64,000 nucleotides of DNA from the NCBI RefSeq assembly GCF_017051705.1, contig NZ_JAFIDJ010000001.1, positions 2,013,786 to 2,077,785 on the forward strand, in the 5' to 3' direction. Made by a program: the position numbers and the translations under genes. This document shows, one piece after another, positions 18,010 through 26,292 of this stretch (positions are counted from its first letter, which is position 1; every line of letters starts with the position of its first letter). The notes beneath the pieces were generated by a model that did not search any database, was not told the DNA's origin, and was given only the letters and a program-made list of their open reading frames with translations. Origin of the DNA: Algoriphagus lutimaris (GTDB lineage: Bacteria; Bacteroidota; Bacteroidia; Cytophagales; Cyclobacteriaceae).

Positions 18010-18705
18010 TCAACTCATCGCCAATCGATACCTCCAAATCTCTCTTACCTGTTCGATCTCCACCTCAAAAGGCGGGTAAATCGGATTGGCGGAACAAAGT
18101 AGCAACTTCTTTTCTTTTTGGATTCGATTGTAAGCCAGTTTAAAAGTTACGCCATCCTGTTCGGTTACCACCACATAGCGTTCCCCATTTTTGATGGACA
18201 GCCAATCATCTACATATTCACAAACGATCCAAGCTCCATCAGGGATGGGAAGCATAGAATCTCCATCTACCTGAAACACGCGATGCTTTTTATCCATGGG
18301 TAGAAATGGCAAGGAAAATCGAGGCAAATCAGCAATGTATTCCGGATCGGCAAAACCGGCCAGGTAACTTGCTTTGGCACGTTGGGAAACCACTTCGATT
18401 AGCTCCCTCCCCTGTTCATCCACGGTCGTCGCCAAAACCCGAAGTTTTCTTCCTCTCAGAAACTGGTCTGTTTCCAGCAATTCACGAAGCTTATATTCCG
18501 AATAAGATGTCAAATCTTCCCGAAGCAAGATATCCACTGATACCCCCAGATGATCCGATAGCTTCACCAAGGTTTCCAAGGGAGGATTGACATTGAGCTC
18601 ATAGCCTGCCAGTTTAGATCTGGAAATCCCCAAGGCAGAGGCTAACATCTCTTGGGTGAGCGATTTTTTCTTTCTTAGAAACTTAATGTTGGCGTTTAAA
18701 GTCAT
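18010..18705 (-). CDS. XRE-S24 self-cleaving repressor (LexA/HdiR-like)
   Basis: The ATG at 18705 is preferred over 18735 because the protein then begins directly with the XRE helix-turn-helix (about 5-60, LTQEMLASALGISRSKLAGYE). A linker follows with a likely autocleavage site Ala116-Gly117 (SYLAGFADPEY), then an S24 peptidase domain with Ser150 (VDGDSMLP) and Lys189 (VTFKLAYN) as the catalytic dyad. Such proteins repress DNA-damage genes and are inactivated by RecA-stimulated cleavage. In this window dinB, dnaE and ogt are plausible targets, and element B is 11 bp upstream of its own start. Confidence 0.9.
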   Translation of the reverse strand: MTLNANIKFLRKKKSLTQEMLASALGISRSKLAGYELNVNPPLETLVKLSDHLGVSVDILLREDLTSYSEYKLRELLETDQFLRGRKLRVLATTVDEQGRELIEVVSQRAKASYLAGFADPEYIADLPRFSLPFLPMDKKHRVFQVDGDSMLPIPDGAWIVCEYVDDWLSIKNGERYVVVTEQDGVTFKLAYNRIQKEKKLLLCSANPIYPPFEVEIEQVREIWRYRLAMS

Positions 18706-18715
18706 AATTATATCT

Positions 18716-18764
18716 GAAATACAGTGGAAACACAATGGAAATAAGCCCGCAAGCGGGCGAAATA
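18716..18764 (+). repeat. GAAATA iteron element B, upstream of the S24 repressor gene
   Basis: Three repeats, GAAATA 18716, GAAACA 18727 and GAAATA 18738, are spaced exactly 11 bp. A perfect palindrome GCCCGCAAGCGGGC (18745-18758) follows, then a final GAAATA (18759-18764). It occupies almost the whole gap between the four-helix-bundle gene and the repressor gene. Confidence 0.7.
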
Positions 18765-18769
18765 CTAGA

Positions 18770-19171
18770 CTAGCTATTATCTTTTAGTTGATTTTTAGCA
18801 GAATAAGTAGATTTAATCATGTTATTTAACCTGACTTGAACATCACGCCTGAGCTGATTGAATAATAAGAATTCTTGATCAGAAACAATACCTCTTTCAA
18901 AGCCCAAATCAATCCAATGTTCTACGCCTTCGGATAAAGATGCCCTTGAAATGTAATAGAATCTGGATTTTTCTGAAAAATGAAATCGAGCATATCCCTC
19001 AGCAATATTTGCTCCTACTGAATCAACAGCAGATAACATTTGATCGCCCCAAACTTTCTTTTCTTGAAAACTCAACCGTTGATAAACAGTCCATGCACTC
19101 GTAGAAAGCTTTCGGGAAAGACGATAAACCTCTAGCTCATGAATTGGGATATAAGCTGATTTCTCATTCAT
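18770..19171 (-). CDS. Four-helix-bundle protein (23S rRNA intervening-sequence protein family)
   Basis: The 133-residue protein matches the four-helix-bundle family by ELEVYRLSRKLS at the start, the central DSVGANIAEGYAR and SEKSRFYYISRASLSEGVE, and the helical C terminus. Members are encoded in rRNA intervening sequences and many other contexts; related Avd proteins assist diversity-generating retroelements. No rRNA or reverse transcriptase is present here. It lies upstream of the S24 repressor gene on the same strand, with element B between them. Function unknown. Confidence 0.88.
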   Translation of the reverse strand: MNEKSAYIPIHELEVYRLSRKLSTSAWTVYQRLSFQEKKVWGDQMLSAVDSVGANIAEGYARFHFSEKSRFYYISRASLSEGVEHWIDLGFERGIVSDQEFLLFNQLRRDVQVRLNNMIKSTYSAKNQLKDNS

Positions 19172-19222
19172 ATTTTATTTTTTAGTGGAGTATATTTTTT
19201 ACGAAATAGATTTCGAATCAAT

Positions 19223-19274
19223 TATTTCACCGACCGAAGGGAGGTGTATTTCCATTTTATTTCTATTGTATTTC
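19223..19274 (-). repeat. GAAATA iteron element C, between the four-helix-bundle gene and dinB
   Basis: On the minus strand GAAATA occurs at 19274, 19263 and 19252 (first base) with an 11-bp period. Then comes the hairpin-prone core CACCTCCCTTCGGTCGGTG (19246-19228) and a last GAAATA (19228-19223). The core differs from element E by one base. It lies in the divergent gap 19172-19407. Confidence 0.7.
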
Positions 19275-19362
19275 GCTACAGGCAAATCCTGCAAAGCATA
19301 TCTCCCCCTTTCCGTCAATCTCCTTCAATCTTTCACTCCAAGTATCCAAATATAAAACTTTT

Positions 19363-19400
19363 GTTTAAATTATAAACATTAAAATGTCAATTTAATTAAC
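19363..19400 (+). promoter_or_regulatory. 38-bp box, copy 1, dinB promoter (candidate operator)
   Basis: The box begins with the dyad GTTTA-aatta-TAAAC and continues ATTAAAATGT into an imperfect palindrome of GTYAATT/AATTRAC arms. It ends 8 bp before the dinB start codon. A copy at 27907-27944 is identical at 34 of 38 positions. The dyads and position suggest a repressor site or core promoter for the mutagenesis genes. Confidence 0.65.
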
Positions 19401-19407
19401 AATACAA

Positions 19408-20598
19408 ATGGAAGGGAAGAGAAGCATCGTGCACATGGATTTGGATTCCTATTTTGTGTCGGTAGAACGGTTATTTGACAGCAGGCTCAACGGGAAGCCT
19501 ATATTGATCGGGGGCTCAGGAGACCGTGGGGTCGTAGCTTCCTGTAGTTATGAAGCAAGAAAATTCGGGGTACACTCTGCCATGCCCATGCGTACTGCCA
19601 GGCAACTTTGTCCCGAGGCATTGATCATCCGAGGAGATTTCGAAAAGTACAGTCAAAAATCCCACGAGGTCACCGAGATCATTCGGGAGGAAGTCCCTTT
19701 GTTTGAAAAATCCTCCATCGATGAATTCTACATCGATCTTACGGGAATGGATCGCTTTTTCGGTTGCTTTAAGCTTTCGCAGCAAATCCGACAACGAATC
19801 ATGAAAGAAACCGGGCTGCCTATTTCCCTAGGACTCTCAGAAAACAAAACTGTCTCTAAAGTAGCTACGGGTGAAGCTAAACCCAATAATGAAAAACAGG
19901 TTCTTTTTGGGGAAGAAAAGCCTTTTCTCGCCCCTCTTTCGGTGCGGAAAATCCCTATGATCGGAGAGAAAACCTCCCAAACGCTCTACAATATGGGCGT
20001 TCGGAAAGTGCATACCTTGCAGCAAATGCCAGCCGAACTCCTGCAGGCTACTTTTGGAAAAAATGGGAATATGATCTGGGAAAAGGCTAATGGCATCGAC
20101 CGGTCTCCGGTAACTCCTTACTCTGAAGCCAAATCCATCTCTACGGAAAACACCTTCGAACAGGACACCATTGATGTGAAAATGCTGGAAGCAACGCTCG
20201 TAGCCATGTGTGAGCAACTCGCTGGAAAGCTCCGTCAAAACCTACAGTTAACAGCCTGTGTGAGTGTGAAGATTCGCTATTCAGATTTTGATACACACAC
20301 CGTACAGCAACGCATCCCCTATACTTCCGCAGACCATACGCTGATCCCACTGGTCAAGGAACTTTTCCGTAAGCTCTACAACCGTCGCATGTTAATCCGC
20401 CTGATTGGAGTACGTTTCAGTTCGCTGGTTTATGGCAATTACCAGATCAAACTCTTTGAAGATACTCAGGAGCAAATCAACCTGTACCAGGCCATGGACA
20501 AAATCAATGGAAAGTTTGGAGAAAAAACCATCTGCCGAGCCGTAGGCATGAGCGTAGGAAGAAGAAGGTTCAACCCATTCAATGGAATGGCTGTATGA
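19408..20598 (+). CDS. dinB: Y-family translesion DNA polymerase (Pol IV/ImuB-like)
   Basis: The 396-residue polymerase has the catalytic residues Asp11 (HMDLDSYF), Asp105 and Glu106 (SSIDEFYIDLTG), and the nucleotide-binding YEARKFGVHSAMPMRTA. The thumb HhH region (VRKIPMIGEKTSQTLYNMGV) and little-finger domain (to about 350) are complete. It bypasses DNA lesions with low fidelity. The XRE-S24 repressor on one side and a second DnaE further down form the Bacteroidota damage-mutagenesis set. The 38-bp box directly precedes the gene. Confidence 0.95.
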   Translation: MEGKRSIVHMDLDSYFVSVERLFDSRLNGKPILIGGSGDRGVVASCSYEARKFGVHSAMPMRTARQLCPEALIIRGDFEKYSQKSHEVTEIIREEVPLFEKSSIDEFYIDLTGMDRFFGCFKLSQQIRQRIMKETGLPISLGLSENKTVSKVATGEAKPNNEKQVLFGEEKPFLAPLSVRKIPMIGEKTSQTLYNMGVRKVHTLQQMPAELLQATFGKNGNMIWEKANGIDRSPVTPYSEAKSISTENTFEQDTIDVKMLEATLVAMCEQLAGKLRQNLQLTACVSVKIRYSDFDTHTVQQRIPYTSADHTLIPLVKELFRKLYNRRMLIRLIGVRFSSLVYGNYQIKLFEDTQEQINLYQAMDKINGKFGEKTICRAVGMSVGRRRFNPFNGMAV

Positions 20599-20659
20599 GA
20601 AAAAGAAGTCTTGAAATTCAATAACACAAGCACGATATTGCTTTAAATTCAACTCTAAC

Positions 20660-21196
20660 TTGAAAAAAGACTCCTATCTCTTCACTTCTACCCATCTTGG
20701 TTTTCGAACCTGGATAGATTCTGACCTAAAACAGTTTAGCTCCATGAACTCTGACCCGGAAACCATGAAATACTTTGAGAAACCTCTGAACATGGAGGAA
20801 TCTAAAGCCATGATGGAGCGGATGAATAAGCTATATGAAGACAAAGGTTATTGTTACTTCGCTGTAGAGCGATTGGAGACAAGCGAATTTTTAGGAATGA
20901 TTGGATTAGGATGGAAGACTTTTGAGGCGGAATTCACCCCTTGTGTGGACATAGGATGGAGAATCCGGAAAGAATTTTGGAACAAAGGCTATACTACCGA
21001 AGGGGCAAAAAGATGCTTGAACTATGCAAAGGAACTTGGACTCAAAGAGGTGCTTTCACTGGCCTCCTCAGACAACAAAGCCTCCATTCGGGTTATGCAA
21101 AAAATCGGAATGGAATATTGGCTGGATTTTGATCATCCGGACCTAAAAAAGTCAAAACATCTGAATCCTTGTAGTTTGTATCGGATAATACTTTGA
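20660..21196 (+). CDS. GNAT family N-acetyltransferase (RimJ/RimL-like), TTG start
   Basis: The 178-residue protein resembles the RimJ/RimL-type GNATs: TRLGFRTW-like N terminus, DIGWRIRKEFWNKGYTTEGAKRCLNYA, then SLASSDNKASIRVMQKIGM. No ATG lies in frame between the upstream stop (20612) and residue 30, so TTG at 20660 is the probable start. It follows dinB by 61 bp. The stop codon overlaps the first GAAATA of element D. Confidence 0.85.
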   Translation: MKKDSYLFTSTHLGFRTWIDSDLKQFSSMNSDPETMKYFEKPLNMEESKAMMERMNKLYEDKGYCYFAVERLETSEFLGMIGLGWKTFEAEFTPCVDIGWRIRKEFWNKGYTTEGAKRCLNYAKELGLKEVLSLASSDNKASIRVMQKIGMEYWLDFDHPDLKKSKHLNPCSLYRIIL

Positions 21197-21235
21197 AATA
21201 CCATTGAAATAAACCTCCCTATGGTCGGTGAAATA
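21195..21235 (+). repeat. GAAATA iteron element D, heading hairpin array 1
   Basis: GAAATA at 21195 and 21206 (11-bp period) is followed by the core AACCTCCCTATGGTCGGTG (21212-21230) and GAAATA at 21230-21235. It is nearly the same as element E (27972-28012). It overlaps the stop of the GNAT gene and runs into array 1. Confidence 0.7.
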
Positions 21236-21246
21236 CTAAACCAAGC

Positions 21247-21441
21247 TATTTCGCCGAAGGCTTATTTCGGACGACGAAGGAGTCCCTATCTCGCCGTAGG
21301 CATATCTCGGGAGCAAAGCGACCCTATCTCAGCGAAGCTGTATCTGAGGAGAGCAGCGACTCTATCTCGCCACAGGCCTATTTCGGACGACGAAGGAGTC
21401 CTTATCGCGCCGAAGGCGTATCTCAGGAGCGTAGCGACCCC
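21247..21441 (+). repeat. Tandem hairpin array 1 (ten hairpin modules)
   Basis: Ten short inverted repeats follow one another, each preceded by a TATTTC/TATCTC-like spacer. Short hairpins (GCCGAAGGC, GCCGTAGGC, AGCGAAGCT, GCCACAGGC, GCCGAAGGC at 21253, 21293, 21331, 21369, 21409) alternate with long ones (GGACGACGAAGGAGTCC at 21269 and 21385; GGGAGCAAAGCGACCC at 21309; related forms at 21347 and 21426). The period of one short-long pair is 38-40 bp. Arm changes keep pairing. This array, element D and the following terminator fill the 306 bp from 21197 to 21502; no gene is supported there. Confidence 0.8.
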
Positions 21442-21442
21442 A

Positions 21443-21478
21443 TAAAAAAAGATGCCACTTCCAATGGAAATGACATCT
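21443..21478 (-). terminator. Terminator of the ferritin-like operon
   Basis: Read on the minus strand, a 12-bp stem with two G-U pairs (21477-21466 with 21462-21451) is followed by eight Ts. It is 25 bp after the stop at 21503. Confidence 0.85.
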
Positions 21479-21502
21479 CACCACCCAACCCAACAATTCT
21501 AA

Positions 21503-22321
21503 TTATGCCAAGAATAAAGACGCTATACCAAGTACCTGATCTTTGCTTAATGGTTCATCCCAGCCTTCGGAGACAGCTGCAGCATCAATCCCGGTCAATG
21601 AAGTCACATCAACTCCTCCCTGCATCACATTTTCTTCTCCAGCATAAATCGCCTGAGTAGCTGCAGGAAGGGATCCGATAGACCCATTGGTGATCCAACC
21701 TTTCACAGTATCCTGACCTTTTTTGGTTCTTAATCTTCTGACCATGGAAGCATGTCTGGCCTCCACCGAATGAATGGAAAGCGCTGCAGTTAAGACTACA
21801 TCTGATTCCATCACATTTCCAGCCTGCCCTTTATAGGCTCTTACCCCTGTATCTTCAAATGCCTGTGAAAGAGCTAAGAAGGTAGGGTAGTCTGTAAATG
21901 GAGAAAAATTCCCTCCAGCAGTAAAGTCAAATTCTGGCTCTTCAACAGGTGTTCCCATCAATACATTTCCAATTACTTCCGTTAAGAAATTGACATGTGC
22001 CAACTCATGATCTCTAATCTTCAAGAAAATATTTCGATCAGCTCCTTCGATTACCCCAGACTCAATGCCCATTTGATAGTACCGGTATTCAAGGTGTTCC
22101 AGTGTCAATGCATAATTGAGTACATCGATCAGACTAGCCGTATCTGCTTTGGCTACTTTTGGCAAGGCCGAAAGTATTCCCAATGGCACCGCTGCCATGG
22201 CTAATTTTTTACTGAGACCTCAAAACTGGCGGAAAGCCTCTCTTCTGGAGAAAAATAGATCCTTTTCTTCCGGACTATTGGTGTCCGGACACATGGTATC
22301 GAGCAATTTTAATAAGTTCAT
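21503..22321 (-). pseudogene. Ferritin-like domain protein with in-frame TGA after the Tat-like signal
   Basis: The frame from ATG 22321 runs MNLLKLLDTM... through a twin-arginine-like motif (SRREAFRQF), meets TGA at 22222-22220, and continues without a shift as GLSKKLAMAAVPLGILSALP and a 231-residue ferritin-like domain (21503-22198). The domain has helices with EHLEYRYYQMG, DHELAHVNFL and SVEARHASMVRR. The stop falls inside the export signal, so the product is either lost or restarts at 22198 without its signal. It lies 24 bp after the next gene in one operon. The TGA could be a sequencing error. Confidence 0.75.
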
Positions 22322-22345
22322 ATCTAATTGTGGTTAAGGTGAATA

Positions 22346-23047
22346 TTAGCTAGGCAATTGACTAAAGTCGATCGGCGTCTTTATATAAGTAGATGCCGCA
22401 GTCAATACATCAGTAAAGCCCAAGGTGCGTTCCAGACCATTGGAGTCAATCAAATCATCTCCAGCAAAATCATCTGAACCTGGATTGATCAAGTCACGAA
22501 TCGCAGCAGCATGTCTTGCTTCCACAGAAACTATCTTCCCTGCAATTAATAAATAGTCAACATTCTCGATAAACTGTCCAGCACCATTATATGCTGCCAC
22601 ACCTAGATCTTCAAATGTCTTGGCTGCTCCCAAAACGGAAGTCCTGCTGCTAAAATCAATGGAACTGAAATCCACTTCCAAATCTGCAATTGCAGCGCCT
22701 CCCAATGCCGCTTTAAAAAAGTCTCTGTGAGCCCTTTCATGCTTCTCCAGATCCCCCATAATGGTCTTTTCTTCTGCATTTGCATTGGCAAAATATCCCC
22801 CGGCAATTACATTGGCATAAAATGCCGCCTCTAACTGCTCCAATGCATAGGCATAATTCAAAATACCGATATCCCCAGAACCAAGGCTTACTCCCTCGTT
22901 CATCATAGGAGGCATCATATCTTCATCGTCATTACAGCCCATCAGCAGAAGTCCTGCCCCTGCAACTGACATCGTTCCAAACTTCAGAAAATTCCTTCTG
23001 TTGGTATTGGTCACCAGTCCTTTAGGCTTGATCAGTTCATTTTTCAT
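22346..23047 (-). CDS. Ferritin-like domain lipoprotein
   Basis: The start is set at the ATG 23047, which gives an N terminus with NRRNFLKFGTMSVAGAGLLLMGC: a twin-arginine-like motif plus a lipobox Cys. The ferritin-like helices follow, with LEQLEAAFYANV, KHERAHRDFF and SVEARHAAAIRD repeating the Glu/His pattern of the downstream paralogue. Such pairs are frequent in Bacteroidota and related to desiccation-type ferritin-like proteins; a metal or oxidative role is inferred. First gene of a two-gene operon. Confidence 0.88.
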   Translation of the reverse strand: MKNELIKPKGLVTNTNRRNFLKFGTMSVAGAGLLLMGCNDDEDMMPPMMNEGVSLGSGDIGILNYAYALEQLEAAFYANVIAGGYFANANAEEKTIMGDLEKHERAHRDFFKAALGGAAIADLEVDFSSIDFSSRTSVLGAAKTFEDLGVAAYNGAGQFIENVDYLLIAGKIVSVEARHAAAIRDLINPGSDDFAGDDLIDSNGLERTLGFTDVLTAASTYIKTPIDFSQLPS

Positions 23048-23379
23048 TTTAATTGTGTTTAGGTTAATAATCCGGTTTTTGGTTTTCCATGGAAAAAAAT
23101 GAAACCATATGACCAAAACAGATTCGGTCGGATGATTTGGAAGGAGTTACGAAGCGTTTTGAGTAACTGGATTTAACAGACCGAAAAAAAAGATGATTTT
23201 AGTCATAGTAACATTATTTTAGTCTTAAAAAAATACTAAAATCATTGCCGAATAATGCAATCGTTTTTATAAATTAGATTGACAGTATACTGACTGTCAA
23301 TATTTTGCGACGGGCCCCTACAAAAGGGACAATGAAATTTTTATTTATTCACATTTTTCAAACAATAACTCAAAAAACA
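23048..23379. promoter_or_regulatory. Divergent control region with three TTTTAGT half-sites and a nested palindrome
   Basis: Two direct half-sites, ATGATTTTAGT (23193-23203) and ATTATTTTAGT (23213-23223), lie 20 bp apart. An inverted one, ACTAAAATCAT (23235-23245), is the exact reverse complement of the first. Further on, TTGACAG (23279-23285) and CTGTCAA (23294-23300) form an inverted repeat around the palindrome CAGTATACTG (23283-23292). The region separates the ferritin-like operon from the lipoprotein gene. No coding sequence was recognised. Confidence 0.6.
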
Positions 23380-23994
23380 ATGAAAAATTATTTTCGTGGT
23401 TCGTATTGTGGGCTTGCAATGGTGCTCACAATGACAATTATTCTATCAAGCTGTATCACTGACGAAAGCAGTCTTGATCAACCTTTAGATCCAAACACAA
23501 ATCTCGAAAGAGCAACAGATTATCCGGAGGCATTTTCCCTGGAGAACCTCAGAATGGATTCTGAAACAAACAAAATGCTCGCAGATCTCCGGGCGGCCAC
23601 CGCTAAATACCATCGGATCGAAGTAGCGATGGAAAATGGCTATGTTTTACCTGAGGGGTCTGGATGCGTATCCACCCCTAGTGGTGGAATGGGGTACCAT
23701 TATGTCAATTTCGCTGCTTTGGATGGAGAGTATGACCCTACCATGCCAGAAGCATTATTATATGAAATGGATAAAAATGGCCAAATGAAACTGGTAGGAG
23801 TAGAATTTGTGATCGTAGCGGATGCCTGGGATGCAGAAAATGTGATGACCCCTTATTTTGGAATACAGGAATTTGATAAAGCTTTTCCTCCTGCTCCACT
23901 ACCTTTCCGGAATTATCAACTCCATGTCTGGGTTTGGAAACATAATCCAAATGGTATTTTTATCAATTTTAACCCAAATGTCAGCTGTGAATAG
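23380..23994 (+). CDS. Lipoprotein of unknown function
   Basis: ATG 23380 is preferred to 23305 because it gives a short basic N terminus, a hydrophobic stretch and a lipobox (IILSSC). The 204-residue product has a conserved-looking core: helical RAATAKYHRIEVAMENGYVLPEGSGCVSTPSGGMGYHYVNF, then ALLYEMDKNGQMKLVGVEFVIVADAW and a Trp/His-rich C terminus (YQLHVWVWKHNPNG). I do not recognise a named family. It is divergent from the ferritin-like operon and may share its regulation. A terminator follows. Confidence 0.8.
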   Translation: MKNYFRGSYCGLAMVLTMTIILSSCITDESSLDQPLDPNTNLERATDYPEAFSLENLRMDSETNKMLADLRAATAKYHRIEVAMENGYVLPEGSGCVSTPSGGMGYHYVNFAALDGEYDPTMPEALLYEMDKNGQMKLVGVEFVIVADAWDAENVMTPYFGIQEFDKAFPPAPLPFRNYQLHVWVWKHNPNGIFINFNPNVSCE

Positions 23995-24000
23995 CTTGTA

Positions 24001-24028
24001 AAGCTCCCTTTTATGGGAGCTTTTTTTA
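24001..24028 (+). terminator. Rho-independent terminator after the lipoprotein gene
   Basis: AAGCTCCC (24001-24008) pairs with GGGAGCTT (24015-24022) and runs into seven Ts. Confidence 0.9.
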
Positions 24029-24378
24029 CTACTCACCCAGCCAATCAAATCAATAATAAATGGGAAATCTAGGGTAAATCAGATGATCGCGTTTGTGAAA
24101 ACACTTGCATATTAATCAAAAAGAAAAAGGAATGCTTTGAAGGGGAAAAAGAAAAACCAATTTCGTTTTCTAACACAAAAAACCCATATTTTTTTTATTC
24201 AAAAAAAATACCCTATGCCAGAAGTTTATTTTTTCACTAAAAAATATACGTAAAAATTTGATTTACAATGATTTATGAAATCAACCTCTTGAAAATTTTC
24301 AAACATCTGTTTTTTTTAATTTATCCCAAGTAAATTATATTCCCCTTTTTAAAGCAATTAAGTACTAGATATCACTGA
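24029..24378. other. AT-rich intergenic stretch without recognisable genes
   Basis: Nothing coding was found. The stretch is rich in A and T runs, including T-tracts near 24190-24320, and presumably contains the promoter of the histidine kinase gene. I could not define -33 and -7 boxes. Confidence 0.5.
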
Positions 24379-26271
24379 ATGTCCAATTTAATTTTATTGA
24401 TTTCTCTGATTTGGACTAGCCCACCTATTCAAGTGGAAAATTCTACTAAAATGGATTCAATGGTGATGTTAGATACGCTGATCAGCAAAGGTGAAAAATA
24501 TCTATATGCAGAATGGGATAGTGCTTTCTTTTACCTCACCAAAGCGGATTCTCTTGCCAGACTACTGGAAGAAGACAATAAAGTTGGGAAGGTTGCCAAT
24601 TTATTTGGAACCTTATACTATGTAGAAGGTGACTACGTAGAATCGATCAGATATTACTCCATAGCCAGCGAAATTTTCAACAAAACCCAAGATGAATCTG
24701 GTCTGAACTATGCACTCAATGGCCGAGGGCTCATTTACTTAAGTCAAAATCAACTAGAGAGGGCCATTGACATATTTAACCGGTGCATTGAAATCAGCAA
24801 GAAACTCGGAGACACCTACGGAATCGGAAAAAATTACTTTAATAGAAGTATCGGTGAAGCCGACCTCGGCCAGTTTGACAAAGCCCACCGCTCCATTGAC
24901 TTGGCTTTGGAATATTTGAAAGATCATCAAGACCGAGTGATCTATACCATGACCCTCAATAGAGCCGGTAAGATTTATTTTGATGAAGGAAAACTCGAGG
25001 ATTCCGAGAAATATTACAAAGAAGTATTGAACTACCCGGGTCAATTATCCAATTGGGCTAGCGCATTTGCTTATACTGGTTTGGCTGAAATAGAATTTAC
25101 CAAAGGGAATCCTAAAGCGGCGTTGGAATATGGAGAAATTGCCAAAGCTTATATCGACAAAACAAGAGCATATTGGGATAAAGGTAGATTATCCAAGCTT
25201 TTGATGGCTGCCTATGAACAAATTGGTCAATATGGTCTGGCACTGGAATATTCCAAACAATATAAATCCTATTCAGATAGCTTATACAACGAAAATAAGA
25301 ATGCAGAAATCAGCTATTTACAGCTACTCCTAGCCAATGCTGACAATCAAAATTTATTAAATGAAAAAGAACTGGCAGAGAACAGTGCCCAATTCAATAA
25401 AAAATTCACAATCATCCTAGCTATCGTCTTAGTTGGAATGATCATAGGTTTTATACTTTATGGGAGGGTGATTCGACAAAAAGAAAAAATAAATCAAGTT
25501 CTTCTAGAAAAGCAAAGGGAAATTCAAATCCAAAATGAAAAACTGGAGGCTATTAATGAAGAAAAAAACAGGTTATTCTCAATCCTTTCCCATGATTTAA
25601 AAGCCCCTATCAATTCTGTCAAACAGCTGTTGGAATTGGAAGAGAATGGTCTTTTGGATGAGGACGAACAAAAAACCGTAAGGAAACTACTGATCAAACA
25701 GGTATCCGATACCGATGAGATGCTCCGAAAACTTCTTCGATGGTCTCATGCGCAGCTCGATGGAATCATCACCAACCGAACGGCTACAAATCTTACCGAA
25801 ATCATAAAAGAACAAGTGGATCAATTGGATTATCAGACAGTTTCTAAAAATATCACTATCGATTTTTCATCGATTTTTGAAAACGCCCTTGTACTAGTAG
25901 ATCCCCAGCAGTTTCGGATAATTTTGCAAAACTGTCTTCAAAATTCCATTAAGTTTTCCAACTCTAATAGTCAAATCAAACTGTGGAATTCTGTCCAGGA
26001 AGAAGGTGGATTTATCAACCTCCATATCAAAGATTACGGAATCGGGATCTCTGAAGAGAAAATGAAAGAAATTTCCTCTCAGGTGGTACGGGTTAAATCC
26101 ACTGAAGGAACCCAAAAAGAAAAAGGAACAGGATTAGGACTACTGCTAGTAAGACAGTTTATGGAAAAAAACCAAGGACATATTCATATTCAAAGCAAAC
26201 CTAATGAAGGAACTGAAATCATTCTTAGCTTTGAAAGAATAAACGCAACGCAAGAACCAATTGAGTCTTAA
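24379..26271 (+). CDS. TPR sensor histidine kinase
   Basis: The 630-residue protein starts with a hydrophobic signal, followed by a periplasmic array of about six tetratricopeptide repeats (about 35-320), one membrane helix (about 342-362), a coiled coil, and a kinase core. The H-box is FSILSHDLKAP (His near 405), the N-box NCLQNSIKFSN, and the G-boxes DYGIGIS and KGTGLGLLLV. This architecture is common in Bacteroidota. No response regulator gene is adjacent, so it is an orphan kinase. Confidence 0.93.
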   Translation: MSNLILLISLIWTSPPIQVENSTKMDSMVMLDTLISKGEKYLYAEWDSAFFYLTKADSLARLLEEDNKVGKVANLFGTLYYVEGDYVESIRYYSIASEIFNKTQDESGLNYALNGRGLIYLSQNQLERAIDIFNRCIEISKKLGDTYGIGKNYFNRSIGEADLGQFDKAHRSIDLALEYLKDHQDRVIYTMTLNRAGKIYFDEGKLEDSEKYYKEVLNYPGQLSNWASAFAYTGLAEIEFTKGNPKAALEYGEIAKAYIDKTRAYWDKGRLSKLLMAAYEQIGQYGLALEYSKQYKSYSDSLYNENKNAEISYLQLLLANADNQNLLNEKELAENSAQFNKKFTIILAIVLVGMIIGFILYGRVIRQKEKINQVLLEKQREIQIQNEKLEAINEEKNRLFSILSHDLKAPINSVKQLLELEENGLLDEDEQKTVRKLLIKQVSDTDEMLRKLLRWSHAQLDGIITNRTATNLTEIIKEQVDQLDYQTVSKNITIDFSSIFENALVLVDPQQFRIILQNCLQNSIKFSNSNSQIKLWNSVQEEGGFINLHIKDYGIGISEEKMKEISSQVVRVKSTEGTQKEKGTGLGLLLVRQFMEKNQGHIHIQSKPNEGTEIILSFERINATQEPIES

Positions 26272-26292
26272 CCAAATTCTTTACCCCTCCTA

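Noticed and set aside
18770-19171. Four-helix-bundle protein as evidence of an rRNA intervening sequence or diversity-generating retroelement
   Set aside because: No rRNA, reverse transcriptase or template/variable repeat was found in the window.
4680-22222. Stop-codon reassignment or selenocysteine/pyrrolysine readthrough to explain the TAG and TGA
   Set aside because: Two different stops in unrelated genes, no recoding hairpin seen, and all other genes use both stops normally; mutation or base error is simpler.
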